Part shown: positions 34,416-45,902 of the stretch, one piece after another
How the letters are laid out: each line of letters opens with the position of its first letter
Position numbering within the stretch: position 1 is the stretch's first letter
Source of the DNA: Bombyx mori
Lineage: Eukaryota; Arthropoda; Insecta; Lepidoptera; Bombycidae
Direction of reading: 5' to 3'
DNA length: 64,000 bases
Assembly (NCBI RefSeq): GCF_030269925.1
Contig: NC_085107.1
Span: forward strand, 20,524,001 to 20,588,000
The notes under the pieces: model-generated
Told to the model about the DNA's origin: nothing
Databases searched by the model: none
The model's input: only the letters and a program-made list of their open reading frames with translations
Translations under genes and position numbers: made by a program

Positions 34416-36290
34416 TTGACGATTCTACCATAATGGCACTTTTATTCAGAAAGTGTCTGCAAGTACAAGCTGGAACTACTCAGGTTTTATTGATAACTAT
34501 CTGAATGTAAATCTTGTTAGTTTATGTAATGTAAACTTTAAATTGCCCCATTTAACACGGATGAAGATAAGTGACGTCAGCTGATAAGAGCTAATACTGT
34601 GTAATATTGAAAGTAATTAAACTACGCCGCCGCGCCGACCGGACCGCGACCACGTTTGAAACAACTTGTTATGTGCAAATAACTTGTTCTCTAATGTGAT
34701 TAGAGAAACGATGGATGGATTCCTATCGGATCACTATTTGAGACTATGTCGACCATCAACAGCATGTCGTCGTATTTCCCGATGTAAGTCTCCCTGAATT
34801 CCTGTCGTGGGTGGCGATGTCGTTGTTTCTCACCAACGTCCTGTCTATTTCTACTGTAGGTAGCTCTTTATATTTACCTGTTTAAAGAAATTATATTTTC
34901 TTAAATATTGCTACAAATTACAGCTACTAAGGTCAGAAAGTCTTATCTTCTTCCCTAATATGCGACTTTTGACCTTTAAGGCACCTCACTCAGTATTTGT
35001 GATTAAGTGTACAGAGATCTAATTATTAGGCATAAAAGAGCACTATATGGTAGAACAAGTTAACAGCCCACTTGATGTAAAGTGATTACCAGAGCCCATA
35101 TACGCACCACCTGAATGTCACTTTACACTATTATTACACAATTTTTACTAAAATTGGTAGTAAATAAAACTCGCGGTTGTATACATACTTGTGTACAAAG
35201 TTCATATATTTTTGACTTAACACAAAAATAAAATTAGGGCATCACATACTCCGTGGATTCAACTGTCAGCAACACGGCTGTCGCCAACAACCCAGTGCAC
35301 CGACCGACCCTGCCAGCGGAGTGCCGCATACAGAGAACTGCTAAAGCGCTCTTGACACTAATCATTGAACTCTTCTTTCGTAGCTTAAAAACTTGTATAA
35401 TTTATCACTGTCTCTTACAATTATGATAAGCGCATAATTAAACACGAGTGAAGATCACGGAGAATCATTGTTATAATTGGCCAATAAATTTTGTTTATCT
35501 TAATTTATAACATTGAAATACATAACAACTAATACAACAGTTGATTACGTAACTTAACATAAACATAGGACTACATTAAACATGAAAAGCTAATGTTGAA
35601 TAATGCGGCACACACAGTGCTGTAGATGTACATACAATATACGGTAGACGCCCGTCACACGGGTGTGCTTTCTACAAAGACATTCATAATTTTTTTGTTC
35701 TCATTGATATCTATAATTTTCCATCTAATGTAATAAGTTTACTGAAAATATATATGTTTAAATATAAAATGCTGCTTAATACTGTAATGTCGTGTGGCGC
35801 TTCCTGGAACCGACGTTTCTGCTTCAGAACACTTTAAAGCTAAGATCTCGAATAGATCTAAGGCATTTCAGCAAGATCCTATGTATGCTGCAATAGTTTA
35901 ATGTAAAAAGTCTGATCTCATTTGTCTTTGTCTATTTGAGGTCTGCATTAACTAATCTATTTATTTACTACAGATGCGCCAGTTCTATGAAAGCGTCGTA
36001 GCTAATAGTGGCTGAGCACGCATGTAGGTAATTAGGAAGGTATTTGGCACGTGCCCCGGCATCTGAAGCCTTCGCTGCTCGATGGCACAAAAATGCAATA
36101 AACAACATTAAATTCTAAAACTTACAGCTAAACTAAATTCATTATTCAACGCATCACACCGTTGCCGTCTGTGGTCTGCGACATTCCGATCCGTTAGTAA
36201 ACTATGAGATGTATGCCAAGTACCTTTCGGCCCGTTGCGAGGGAGACCTTCTCCAACCAATCCAATATAATAAAAAGATTAATTAAATGT
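34416..36290. other. Intergenic between Pdp1 and transporter 1
   Basis: AT-rich, with a faint Bm1 remnant (35040-35130), a CRE at 34572-34579 and a perfect PAR-type site ATTACGTAAC near 35544. Nothing coding recognised. Confidence 0.4.
35040..35130 (-). repeat. Degenerate Bm1 remnant
   Basis: ACAGCCCACTTGATGTAAAG followed by GATTACCAGAGCCCATA parallels the end of Bm1. Confidence 0.5.
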
Positions 36291-36297
36291 CTACAGT

Positions 36298-36303
36298 TTT
36301 ATT
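36298..36303 (-). terminator. Poly(A) signal of transporter 1
   Basis: AATAAA on the minus strand 91 bp after the stop codon, giving a short 3' UTR. Confidence 0.6.
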
Positions 36304-36393
36304 TTGAACCCTTCAAGTACTTTAAGGGGTATCAATAAAGTCGGTGATAGCGCGTGCGAACTGAGACAAGGCGCAGTTGCGGGCCGCACGTTG

Positions 36394-36650
36394 TTAGGCG
36401 TGGAGCGGGCTCGTCGACTGGAACGAGCGGAAGATGGCCTGCAGAGCCGTGTACGTGCCGGCCACCAGACCCACAATGCCCACCAGAAACAGCAGTACGT
36501 CCTTCAACAGCCAGATCGGTTTCAGATCGTGCGGGAACTTCACGCATGCTTCCATTATAGCCGGGAAACAGATGCCCAGCGCCGACAGGCACAGCGCGCC
36601 GAACAGAGAGATGAACAGTCCCAGGCGGGGCACGCTCACGGCCAGCACGA
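36394..36650 (-). CDS. Transporter 1 coding exon 8 and stop
   Basis: 257 nt. Last helices GLFISLFGALCLSALGICFP and DVLLFLVGIVGLVAGTYTAL, then a short tail ending SPLHA and TAA (36396-36394). Confidence 0.95.
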
Positions 36651-39600
36651 CTGACAAACAAAGGATCAGCTCAATAACACGAACTGCATCATGTATCCTA
36701 TTCTATGGACTCCGAGAGATACACATTATTCTATCTGAATTTATAGATTGTGGTTTGAGTGAATACATTTTTATAATTTAACACATATAAATAAGGGCAA
36801 GATAATGACGGCGTTGAAGGTACTGACATGTGAGGAGACAGAGCAGGACGCGCAGCACGTATTCAGCGAGCACGAGGCGCGCGGGCGGAGTGGCCGCGGC
36901 TCGGAGGCGGGGCTCCACGTACCCGCGCCACACCACGTCCACCGGCACGAAGCAGTGCAGTCCGTAGCTAATGAAGATGGCCACCGCGAACATCACGATG
37001 ACGCTAGTCGCCAACCTGCAATACCAGTACATACACGGATCCCACATTCTGATGCAAGCGTTACAACAAAACATGCCACTTCCGAATAAACAGAACAGTT
37101 ATTTTAGCCGTATTGAAGATAACTGCCAAGGAACTCTTGTGCAGAATACTATACATGCTATGATGACAAGTAGATATTATTAATATCTAATTAATATGTG
37201 TGATTACTGAAGTCGTCTTGGCCTAAAGGATAGGGCCCCGTTTAGGTGTTATTGAGTAATGTGTAAGTTTTCAAATTCCGCAGGCAGCTAAAATGTTTTC
37301 TAATGTAATCCGTAATTAACACATGTTTTCGTAATTACTGATAGTAAGGTGTATTGTGAGGGTTGACCCGTTCCTGCCTAGTTCCTCCGTGAACCAATAA
37401 TTCGTGATACCGTACAACGTTATGTCTCGGGATGGATATTATACGCGTGATGATGTCCAGGGACCCAGGAAATCCGCCGTAAGCTCGGTCACCCGTCTAC
37501 ACAATAAATAGAAAATAAAAATGAACAGATATTACGAGCTGGAAATAAGTTTTCACACGAATTCATTTTATTATACTGTTACGTATTCTGTTAATATCCG
37601 TACATTTTTATACTAAGGACGTGTTATTTGGAATATTACAAGAGCAAAAGCAAATCAATACAAGAAAGTAGTTTTTCGCCTGATCTTCCCTGACGGTTGA
37701 TGCTTAGTTCGGTACCTGGGTAGCAGCGTAGACATTCAACGTAACACGATAACAAATACATATACCAACATGCAGCTCAACGGGGTTGTAATTAATCGCA
37801 TTTCATCTCTTTGTACTGTTGACTGCAATAAATACTTTGATGCAAAATTAAAAAAGTACAAGTTAATAGAATCCTCTTTGTTTGTTTACTATCTATTTAT
37901 GTCTCAAAGGTAATAAATATAGCTTCCGTCGTGAAGCCGCACTAGCGCTGGCCTTCGTCTGTGCTGATTATTATTCTATTGCGAGATTAAAATCACACGA
38001 GAAGTTTTTCAATTTTTTTAATAACTATTACGAGTTATGGATTTTTGTGTAAAACCAACAGTTTAAGAAAAAGAATAGGCCGATATTACTATTGAGCCGA
38101 ATATTATTAGTTCTATTTCGTACATAAAAATAAAATATCACATGTGGTGTGCTGTATCGAACACGTGACGCATTGCGGTCAGCTCGGGGTCCTTCCCTAG
38201 CCGATCTATTAATGGGTGTATTCAACGAGCACGTGGAATGTCTATTTTTTCTCAGTTCTATGAGGGACCGCTCTACATATTTCCGCGAGTTGGCAGCTAT
38301 TTATAATTTTTCAAATAATTTATAATTCGATACTTACATTTCCACTCTTATTTAAATCGAGTATTAGTTTTGAAATTAACAATAATAATCAATCAATCTG
38401 ATATAACTGAATAGAAAAACTGATAAGGTTATTAATATAAGTAGATACTAACGGCCCGGAAGGAAGATCGAGAGTGATGGAGTCGGAGCACTTGGAGACG
38501 CAGTAGATGTAGCCCATGGCGCCCACCGTCACGTACAAGAGCACGATCAGCGCCATGCCCGAGTTGAGCACGCCGCACGGGCTGCCGAACGCCTTCGGAG
38601 TCTTCATATTGTTCTCCAGAGCTATAACCTGGATAGCGTATAAACGACATTCAATTATTGTATTCAAATAATAATAGGTATTTTCAAGTATTCGTTACAG
38701 CTTCAAGGTATTCGCGCTTGTATCAAATTTCGCATCTGTTAAGTCAACGCGCACAGCAAGATATAAGAAAGAGATGACCGCTACTGACCACACCGACCGC
38801 CGTCAGCGCGAACAAGACGGTGCCGAAGAACAGCGGGAAGGTTTCTAGCGAGCCCCACAAGTCGAGCGGCTGGTGGGACTTCTTGCCGGTCGCCAGGTAG
38901 TAGACCACGATGCCGAGCCCTATGAATGTGAGTACGTTCGCCACGGCTGAGAATGGCGCCAGCAGTTTTAGACTAGGGATCAGGTTAAATACGATTAACG
39001 GGCAGAGGATGATCAGCATGTGCAGTTCCACCGCCATCGCGTAGAACGGATCCACGATCTGTTGAACAATGAAAAAGATACAGAGACCTTGGGTCGATAA
39101 GTGCGTGCGGTGTGACATCACATTGCAATAATACTTGTCATATTACACGCTCACTGTCACCGGCAACCTATGAGCCGGGATGTGGCTCGTAGTGACCCGT
39201 CATGCAGGCCCATATAGGTATACTATGTATGTAAGCTTTGGACGGGGCATTCCTTGGGATTGCACAAATATAGAAAACAATCATTATAATTGTATAGTCA
39301 TTTCAGTTAAGAATTATATTGTTGTACCTTCTTGATGTTGTCCGCGATGAATACGATGTATACACAACAGATGCCGAGCTGGTAGACAACGAGGAAGATA
39401 TCTACGGTGATAGAGGCGGGACGGGCTAGCCTCCTGAAGGGAGCCGGGCCGACCTCCAGCGCGGCCGCCATGGAGGCCGGGTACGACAGCAGGGGCACGC
39501 GGAGGTGCTTGCAAGCCGCGTACTGCGACCGCACCTGACAAACAACCCGCTCATTCAATTAGTGCCTTCTCTCAAATTATAAACAGAGAGAACTTAGAGC

Positions 39601-40156
39601 GCGCACTCACGAGCACGTGGAGGCAGTGCGTGACCAGGACTCCGATGAGCACCGTGAACACTATGCCGGTGACGAGGCCAGCGCGAGCGAACGCCTGGGG
39701 CATGGCCAGGATGCCGGTGCCCAGGCTACATTTCAGCAGGTGGATCAGGGTCTCAATGTTACTAAAACACAACATAGCCTATTAATTAGACTAAATAACT
39801 AAACTTAAAAGTCGGCCAACTTATGCAATCAGGTTAATTAATATTTGTAAAAGTAAATTAGAACTTACTTGGTCGGCTTCGGCAGTTGCCTATGTTCGTG
39901 AGGGTCGTAGTTCTCTTCGGCTGCAGAGTCCCTGTGTAAAATGAAATACCAAAATAATTCAAATATCATGCACTGATTATATAAACTTATAGGAGTAAAT
40001 ATTTCCAATGTACATTATAACCTACACATGCATGCCACAACCAACTAGATGCCGAGCTAAACTACAAGAACTGAGACATCTTACTAACTTTGCTTCACCG
40101 TTGACGTCGTCAGGGACAGCACGAAGGTACATCGTCTCCGCTTTGTTCTCGTCCAT
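36394..40156 (-). CDS. SLC36/pathetic-like proton-coupled amino acid transporter 1, eight coding exons, 459 aa
   Basis: Joined exons in coding order: 40156-40089, 39931-39869, 39761-39611, 39534-39328, 39058-38789, 38628-38453, 37015-36828, 36650-36394. All have GT-AG junctions and consistent phases (1380 nt with stop). The product is a multi-pass amino-acid/auxin permease of about the usual family length (450-500 aa). An acidic cytoplasmic N-terminus (residues 1-43) with YDPHEHRQLPKP precedes TM1, whose GTGILAMPQAF motif is diagnostic of the superfamily. Further hydrophobic segments follow through FLVGIVGLVAGTYTAL near the C-terminus. Family members carry H+ with small neutral amino acids at the plasma membrane or lysosome, and Drosophila pathetic is the reference. 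Substrate cannot be read from sequence. The ATG has a good context (A at -3). An acceptor at 40170 implies an upstream noncoding exon. Confidence 0.93.
36828..37015 (-). CDS. Transporter 1 coding exon 7
   Basis: 188 nt, ends in phase 1 at donor GTCAGT. Helix SVIVMFAVAIFISYGLHCFV, a loop with WRGYVEPRL, then the start of the next helix. Confidence 0.93.
37205..37515 (+). repeat. Old, diverged Bm1-like SINE in transporter 1 intron 6
   Basis: The head GTCTTGGCCTAAAGGATAGG resembles the A box. TTTTCAAATTCCGCAGGCAG corresponds to the B box and following bases. The end GTCACCCGTCTACACAATAA matches the Bm1 end. Much more diverged than the other copies. Confidence 0.65.
37516..38452 (-). other. Transporter 1 intron 6, remainder
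   Basis: AT-rich intronic DNA. No exon or element recognised. Confidence 0.5.
38453..38628 (-). CDS. Transporter 1 coding exon 6
   Basis: 176 nt, ends in phase 2 at donor GTTAGT. Reads VIALENNMKTPKAFGSPCGV then GMALIVLLYVTVGAMGYIYC. The ALENNMKTP block is highly conserved in SLC36 proteins. Confidence 0.95.
38789..39058 (-). CDS. Transporter 1 coding exon 5
   Basis: 270 nt. Several membrane helices: LHMLIILCPLIVFNLIPSLK, VANVLTFIGLGIVVYYLATG and FPLFFGTVLFALTAVGV. Confidence 0.95.
39328..39534 (-). CDS. Transporter 1 coding exon 4
   Basis: 207 nt, phase 0 at both ends. Reads RSQYAACKHLRVPLLSYPAS then a hydrophobic helix VDIFLVVYQLGICCVYIVFI and ADNIKK. Matches paralogue exon 4 (LILWQLGICVIYPVFVAENI). 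Confidence 0.94.
39611..39761 (-). CDS. Transporter 1 coding exon 3 (TM1-TM2)
   Basis: 151 nt. Encodes IETLIHLLKCSLGTGILAMP and a second hydrophobic helix VTGIVFTVLIGVLVTHCLHV. Same length and phases as exon 3 of the paralogue at 62433-62583. Confidence 0.95.
39869..39931 (-). CDS. Transporter 1 coding exon 2
   Basis: Reads DSAAEENYDPHEHRQLPKPT between CACAG and GTAAGT. The paralogue has YDPHLHRKIEKPTS at the same place, which supports the model. Confidence 0.88.
40089..40156 (-). CDS. Transporter 1 coding exon 1
   Basis: Begins MDENKAETMYLRAVPDDVNG and ends at donor GTTAGT in phase 2. Hydrophilic N-terminus. The 5' side continues as UTR to an acceptor at 40170-40171 (TTACAG on the minus strand). 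Confidence 0.85.
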
Positions 40157-40519
40157 TCTGATCGGCTATCTGTAATTTTAATATCGTCGTCAAGAATTAC
40201 CCTATCCAGAAAATTAACCAGCCCGAAAAAACAACTTCAAAGAAATTCAAAAATACGAAATCGAAATATCAGTATCAAAGGTCGACGACGACGTTCGCAA
40301 ACAAGCGAAGCGTCCCGACGCCGGGCCGTCTCCGTTTGAGGGGTAGCTCAATCAGTCCGGGGTGTTAACCCGTTGCACTCGAGAGGGGAGTCTCGCTCAC
40401 CACTTTGTTTGGCGCGGAAATTCAATGCTCTGTGTATGGCAAACTATTTAAGTTTCTTGATTTGGTAATTTACATATTTTTTATGTTTCTTGTGTCATTA
40501 ATGATTATTAATAATTTGC

Positions 40520-40700
40520 TTCAGACTTGGTCGTGCGAGCCGGCTTGGCTGGAGGGAGCCCGGCAAAACAAAGCTGATTCGCGAATTAATCGCAACTCCC
40601 TGGGGAGGATCGGCGAAAAACTCAGCGGGCTGATGCTGTGGGCCGGGTGTCATGTCTGTTCGATGGGCACGGTGACTATGCTTTGGTTTAGTAGCCGCTA
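40520..40700 (-). mobile_element. Jockey-type retroposon 3' fragment
   Basis: On the minus strand it reads CAGCCCGCTGAGTTTTTCGC and CCTCCCCAGGGAGTTGCG, a diverged form of the family 3' end. Confidence 0.5.
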
Positions 40701-41480
40701 GAGTTGGAGCTGCTGGCATTTACTCGCGCGAAGAGTGAATCAAGTGCAGGAGCAATGACGGTGGTGGACTTTTTACTTTTAAATTTCGTTTTCATAATCC
40801 TTAATCATCTTAAATTAATTGCGAGAAGTTACTGTTGATAAAATAATATAAGCTAACATATTTTTGTTAATCACAAAATCGATCGCCAAACGTCTCAAAG
40901 CGGCTTAAACTGTGTGACCTTGACAAGTTCCTTTCTGGGTAGTTGGGAACTCTATTAGAGAAATTTCAATATTTATGTGTACTTTGTTTATAAAATGTTA
41001 TCTAGGTTAGATATTAAGAATACTAGACAGTAAAATTGTTCATAAAGTTGTGAATTTATTCTAAAATAGTCTAGTGAATTGAAACCGGTGTGGGTGTGTG
41101 GTGGGCGACGTGTCCGACTGGAATGTGAACAGGATGTTATTCATCTCCACTCAACCGGCGGGACATATTGCTCAACTGTTACACTTCCGTGTAAAGTTCG
41201 AGGACGTGCTGTGAGCTCTGACAGATTGCTCTCGTGACCCGTCCTACTTCTGCCGCTCTCAATATGCGTGCTCGTTTGGAAAGCGGATGACCATCATTCC
41301 AGAGAATGTCTCATGGGGCCGTCGGCTTACACTTTGCTGTGCATTTATTCTAATCGTTTAATGCTAGATGGGCCGTGAACATTCCTACGTATTTGCAGCA
41401 ATCAAAAGTTTACTAATCATGATTATGTCTATCGCAAGACAAACTGTTGGGAAAATGGGAACTGATCCTAATCGATGAGC
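40701..41480. other. Intergenic, nothing recognised
   Basis: AT-rich DNA upstream of transporter 1. No repeat family identified. Confidence 0.4.
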
Positions 41481-41499
41481 AGTGCATGATGATTTATCA

Positions 41500-41665
41500 T
41501 CATCAGCCTGTATCTCTCCACTGCTGGATGTAGGCCTCTCCCATAGTCCGCCACAATGAACGATCCTCCGCCTTTCGCATCCAATCTCTCCCAGCATATC
41601 GCCGCAAGTCATCGTTCCAACGGGCAGGGGGACGCCCAACGCTGCGCTTGCGTGCGTGATGATTA
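41500..41665 (-). mobile_element. RTE-type non-LTR retroposon C-terminal fragment
   Basis: The minus strand reads RKRSVGRPPARWNDDLRRYA, then GRDWMRKAEDRSLWRTMGEA and YIQQW, the conserved C-terminal tail of RTE-clade ORFs. It is followed by the CCAGCAGTGGAGAGATACAG 3' end. Confidence 0.8.
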
Positions 41666-42180
41666 GAGAATCTCGTACTAAGAATCATATTGTAAAATAT
41701 TGTGGCATAGGTACTCTTTGGCAGGAATTTTCGAACCAGCAATTCCAATATATTATTTATTTATTATACCCAACGCCCAACACCGAATTATACCCAATAC
41801 AAACAAATAGTTATATTATCTCCAATCTTTCGATGAGATTTTAATTTTCAATGCTCTTGGAGGCTCTAAGCTTCGAGAACATGCAATTTCTGAATATATA
41901 ATGATATTACTAAACATATTGTAGTAAGTAAGGTAAAGTATGTGTGTCAGTTGCACGAATCGTATCCCTACGTCCCCGTCGGTCGTCCAAACTAGTCGTA
42001 CTTTAGAGCGAGCTCCTATATGCTTTCCCCTCTCTACAAGCTGGTCTCGAGCATTGGTAGAAGATACGTAGACACCACATGTAGCCGGTAGCCATGAGTT
42101 ACCAACAAAGTGCGTTCTGGACTCGCGATTCTAGTCCCTAGCCGGTCGCTTACTGGTCTGCCCTCAATGCAATATCCTGC
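41666..42180. other. Intergenic, nothing recognised
   Basis: AT-rich with unassigned sequence. Confidence 0.35.
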
Positions 42181-42308
42181 GCTTTTTTATTTATTTATTG
42201 CTTAGATGGGTGAACAAGCTCACAGCCCACCTGATATTAAGTGGTTACTGGAGCCCATAGACATCTATAACGTAAATGCGCCACCCACCTTGAGATATAA
42301 GTTCTAAG

Positions 42309-43819
42309 TAGGAGTGGGTGATATAAATCGTATATAGATTCAATATCTATATATCGCAGCAATATTGTTGAATCCGATATCGCCCCGCACGAAATCTATA
42401 TATCGATATCAGCCGATACACGATATTGCTCGATGTGATGCGCATCGCCATATCGTACCGATTCGTGAATCGAAATCTATATTTCGATATCAGCCGATAC
42501 ACGATATTGCTCGATGTGATGCGCATCGCCATATCGTACCGATTCGTGAATCGAAATCTATATTTCGATATCAGCCGATACACGATATTGCTCGATGTGA
42601 TGCGCATCGCCATATCGTACCGATTCGTGAATCGAAATCTATATATCGATATCAGCCGATACACGATATTGCTCGATGTGATGCGCATCGCCATATCGTA
42701 CCGATTCGTGAATCGAAATCTATATATCGATATCAGCCGATACACGATATTGCTCGATGTGATGCGCATCGCCATATCGTACCGATTCGTGAATCGAAAT
42801 CTATATATCGATATCAGCCGATACACGATATTGCTCGATGTGATGCGCATCGCCATATCGTACCGATTCGTGAATCGAAATCTATATTTCGATATCAGCC
42901 GACACACGATATTGCTCGATGTGATGCGCATCGCCATATCGTACCGATTCGTGAATCGAAATCTATATATCGATATCAGCCGATACACGATATTGCTCGA
43001 TGTGATGCGCATCGGCATATCGTACCGATTCGTTAATATCAGCAATATTCGTTTGGTTCGTATCGAATCGGCCAGAGTGAGTGAGCGCACGATAGAGATA
43101 TCATGTGATGAATGAAACAGAAACAGGCATTATCCATACAATTGTAAACCTTATAAAATATTTAAGTCCATATGTCTGTAGATTATTCTTAGCGTATCAG
43201 CAGGATACAATTAAGGAAAGAAGTTTCAACTTTCGACCCTAACTTGAATGCAGTATAGCCTATTTGCATCGTTGAATTTAATTTCACGCGCTTTGACCTT
43301 GAACTAGAATTTTTGGACAAGTGTTTATAAATACTTAAAAGTTTTTTGTGTTTGATTTTTAAAGTACACGTTTTTCTATTTTTAGTTGAATCCAAATAAT
43401 TGAGTTTATTTCTTGTGTTTGTATTAAACTTTTGAATCTACACTCTTTTGGTATATTTTGTAATTTTAAATTAAGACACAAAATACTAAAAACTGAAAAT
43501 AATGTAGCCAGTCCTAAGCCTGGTAAAAGCATGAAGGAAAGTTTTCTTGATATTTTTATTTTCATGTTCTTTTTATTACTTTAAGATCATATTATAAATT
43601 GATATCAGAAAACCAACCGTGTAACGTTGACTTAAATCTATATCTACTACAATATTATATCAGCGTATCGTTTCAAATCTCAAATATCATGAATCGAGAA
43701 AATCTACTAGCATCCATCAATATATAGATTCAGAAAATATATAGATTCAATATCCGATATTGATCCTCGATATATAGATACGATTCGATACGCGGCAAAA
43801 CCGATATTACCCACTCCTA
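42309..43819. mobile_element. hAT-like non-autonomous element with 8-bp target duplication
   Basis: The ends are inverted TAGGAGTGGGT(G/A)ATAT. The flanking GTTCTAAG at 42301-42308 and 43820-43827 is an 8-bp duplication of Bm1 sequence. TAGGAGTGGG-type ends with 8-bp duplications are typical of hAT elements. 1511 bp with no transposase recognised. The left half is filled by the 81-bp tandem array and the right half is AT-rich. Confidence 0.85.
42404..43036. repeat. 81-bp minisatellite, about eight units
   Basis: Unit starts (CGATATCAGCCGA) at 42404, 42485, 42566, 42647, 42728, 42809, 42890 and 42971. Units differ only at single positions (TATATATCG versus TATATTTCG, GATACAC versus GACACAC). 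The unit contains nested palindromes such as GATGCGCATC. As 81 is divisible by three and the unit has few stops, long ORFs of 223-247 aa appear on both strands. They are artefacts. Confidence 0.97.
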
Positions 43820-44148
43820 GTTCTAAGGTCTCAGTATAGTTACAACGGCTGCCGCACCCTTCAAATCGAAACGCATTACTGCTTCACTGCAGAAATAGGC
43901 GGGGCGGTGGTACCTACCCGTGCGGACTCACAAGAGGTCCTACCACAAGTAATTACGCAAATTATAATTTTGCGGGTTTGGTTTTTATTACACGATGTTA
44001 TTCCTTCACCGTGGAAGTCAATCGTGAACAATTGTTAAGTACGTATTTCATTAGAAAAATTGGTAACCGCCTGCGGGATTCGAACACCGTTGCATCGCTA
44101 GATACGAATACACCGGACGTCTTATCCTTTAGGCCACGACGACTTCTA

Positions 44149-45752
44149 AAGCTGCGCTTAGTGTCCGTGGTCTTATTCAACAAAGAAATGGCATATGCAA
44201 CATTTTGTTAGCAAAAACACGAGTCTTAGCGCTCAGGAAACACCGACCAAAGCCTGCTAGTACGTAGCAACAATAGATATGTTGTGATGATGAGTGGCGT
44301 GATGGTAAAATGGAGGTGATGGGTTCGTAACAAACCCTCAGAGGGCTCTCCATTGAACGTGCACTATAAAATGCAGAGAGAACCGAAATTGACGGATCAA
44401 TCAGTCTCAGAGGTTGCAAGTGGTCTGCCAGAACGAATATTACCGACACATCGATTTGGCGTATTATATAGGTAGATGGTCGTCTTTTTCCCTGAGACTA
44501 TATCAGCGTTACCGAACGAGTAGGTGAGCTCACAGGGCTCAAACCTGGTGATGTTGCTAACACTGATCCTAACATGAGCAGTGCTTCGCAGAACCTACCA
44601 CCGGATCGGAAACGCGACCCACTGAGAAGATCCGACGAGGACTCAGTGGACTGGATGGTCGTATTTATGCTGAATTGATATGAGCTTTGTGTCGTCGTGG
44701 GAGCACTAGAAGCTTTCTGTAAATTATACATCAAAACGTTTATTTTCGTTTTTCGCAAAAAATTATATTAGATATCGTTCTTGAGTTGGCACTCGTTAAA
44801 GAAGCACACGCCACGGGACGGCTTGTGTGTTTTGGCCATTTGTTCCACAATCACTCGAAGATAGCAAAACAGATTTGGATGAATTTTCGTACTAAGACAG
44901 ATTATAACCTGGATTAATACATAAGAATATATTTATGAAGGGACAAGACGTGACATAGAAAATGCCAGATTGATAATTATAATGATTGCTAAAGTAACTG
45001 ACACACTGTTTCGTGGTTTAACTTACCAAAATTTCTACAAATAAACTGGTATTTTTAGGATAAGAAACTGACGCAAGCAAATTACTATTCCTCGAAAATG
45101 GAAGGTGTTTCATTCTTTCAAAATTACAAATTTAAAAGGAGTGAAAGCACGGGGCGCCTCTGTTGCAATAGTTCAATGTGCAATAAACTACACTACACTG
45201 TACTCGACGTGTTTTTAAGATCGGTCAATATCCCAATTTACGTAATTTGTAATAATGCCTGTCTCCCGTCTGCCGAGATCTCACCGTTGGCAGCTGTGCA
45301 ACTATTCATACTTATTATCGATGTGATGAATACGAAGCCGCCACGTGAGCCGCCGGCTTTGTTGCCAACGCACCAACGTGCACCAGATCAAAATGGTACT
45401 AAATGTTTATTGAATTTAGACTTGTTGTTATTGTAGTCAGCTCAACAACATTTTTGAGTAGCTTGGGCTCGGACAACTTAGAACTCCTTAGAACACACTG
45501 CCCGCCAACTTCATCTCTAGTCAATACACAACACTTTACGCGTAAAACGACGTTTAGAACTGAAACGAAAATAAAATTGCATTTACGCCACCGAGCTGCC
45601 GATGCCTCCGCAATACCAATATCTGCGAGCGACCGTAAACCCTCAGAACCAGGACTGCTGGTTGCATGGCCTGCTCTCAATTTTGAATGATCAAGAGGTG
45701 TGTGCTGTATACATAATTTAAATATGTCAAGCTTAAAAATTTATTTTTGGGA
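44149..45752. other. Intergenic with one retroposon fragment
   Basis: Apart from 44500-44700 I recognise only a short piece near 44890-44930 (TTATAACCTGGATTAATACA) of a dispersed insect repeat. ORFs of 93-112 aa (45098-45436, 45399-45690) have no family features. Confidence 0.4.
44500..44700 (-). mobile_element. Jockey-type retroposon 3' fragment
   Basis: On the minus strand it reads CTGAGTCCTCGTCGGATCTT, GTGGGTCGCGTTTCCGATCC and GTAGGTTCTGCGAAGCACTG, then the GTGAGCTCACCTACTCG end. Confidence 0.65.
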
Positions 45753-45902
45753 TGGCTTAAACAACAAAGGGAAGGTCTTCCACCGAGCGGGTGATATTTT
45801 GCTCGGTAGACCGACCGATATGCAAGCTTATCTTGAAAATGTCGTAAGCGAAATTCAGGCATCCGCCAATTATCTTGCGTTGTGTGATGGCTACCCGCCA
45901 CA
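45753..45902 (-). repeat. LTR of the miniature element (downstream copy)
   Basis: Starts TGTGGCGGGTAGCC and contains GCTCGGTGGAAGACCT. Lacks part of the middle present in the other LTR. The polypurine tract sits just upstream. Confidence 0.7.

Larger units (their letters stand above)
42182..44148 (-). repeat. Bm1 SINE split by a nested DNA element
   Basis: Bm1 sequence runs 42182-42308 and resumes at 43820-44148, ending in the tRNA-like head (GGGATTCGAACACCG and GGCCACGACGACTTC on the plus strand). The break lies within GATATAAGTTCTAAGGTCTC, with GTTCTAAG present on both sides. Confidence 0.92.

Noticed and set aside
36304..37089. Several plus-strand ORFs of 68-116 aa
   Set aside because: Antisense shadows of transporter 1 exons 7 and 8.
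42404..43036. CRISPR-like regular repeat array
   Set aside because: Units are contiguous 81-bp repeats without unique spacers, inside a eukaryotic transposon.
42347..43115. Three long ORFs (223-247 aa) of tandem 27-aa repeats on both strands
   Set aside because: They are a consequence of an 81-bp minisatellite whose length is divisible by three. Frames on both strands stay open equally, so there is no coding signal.
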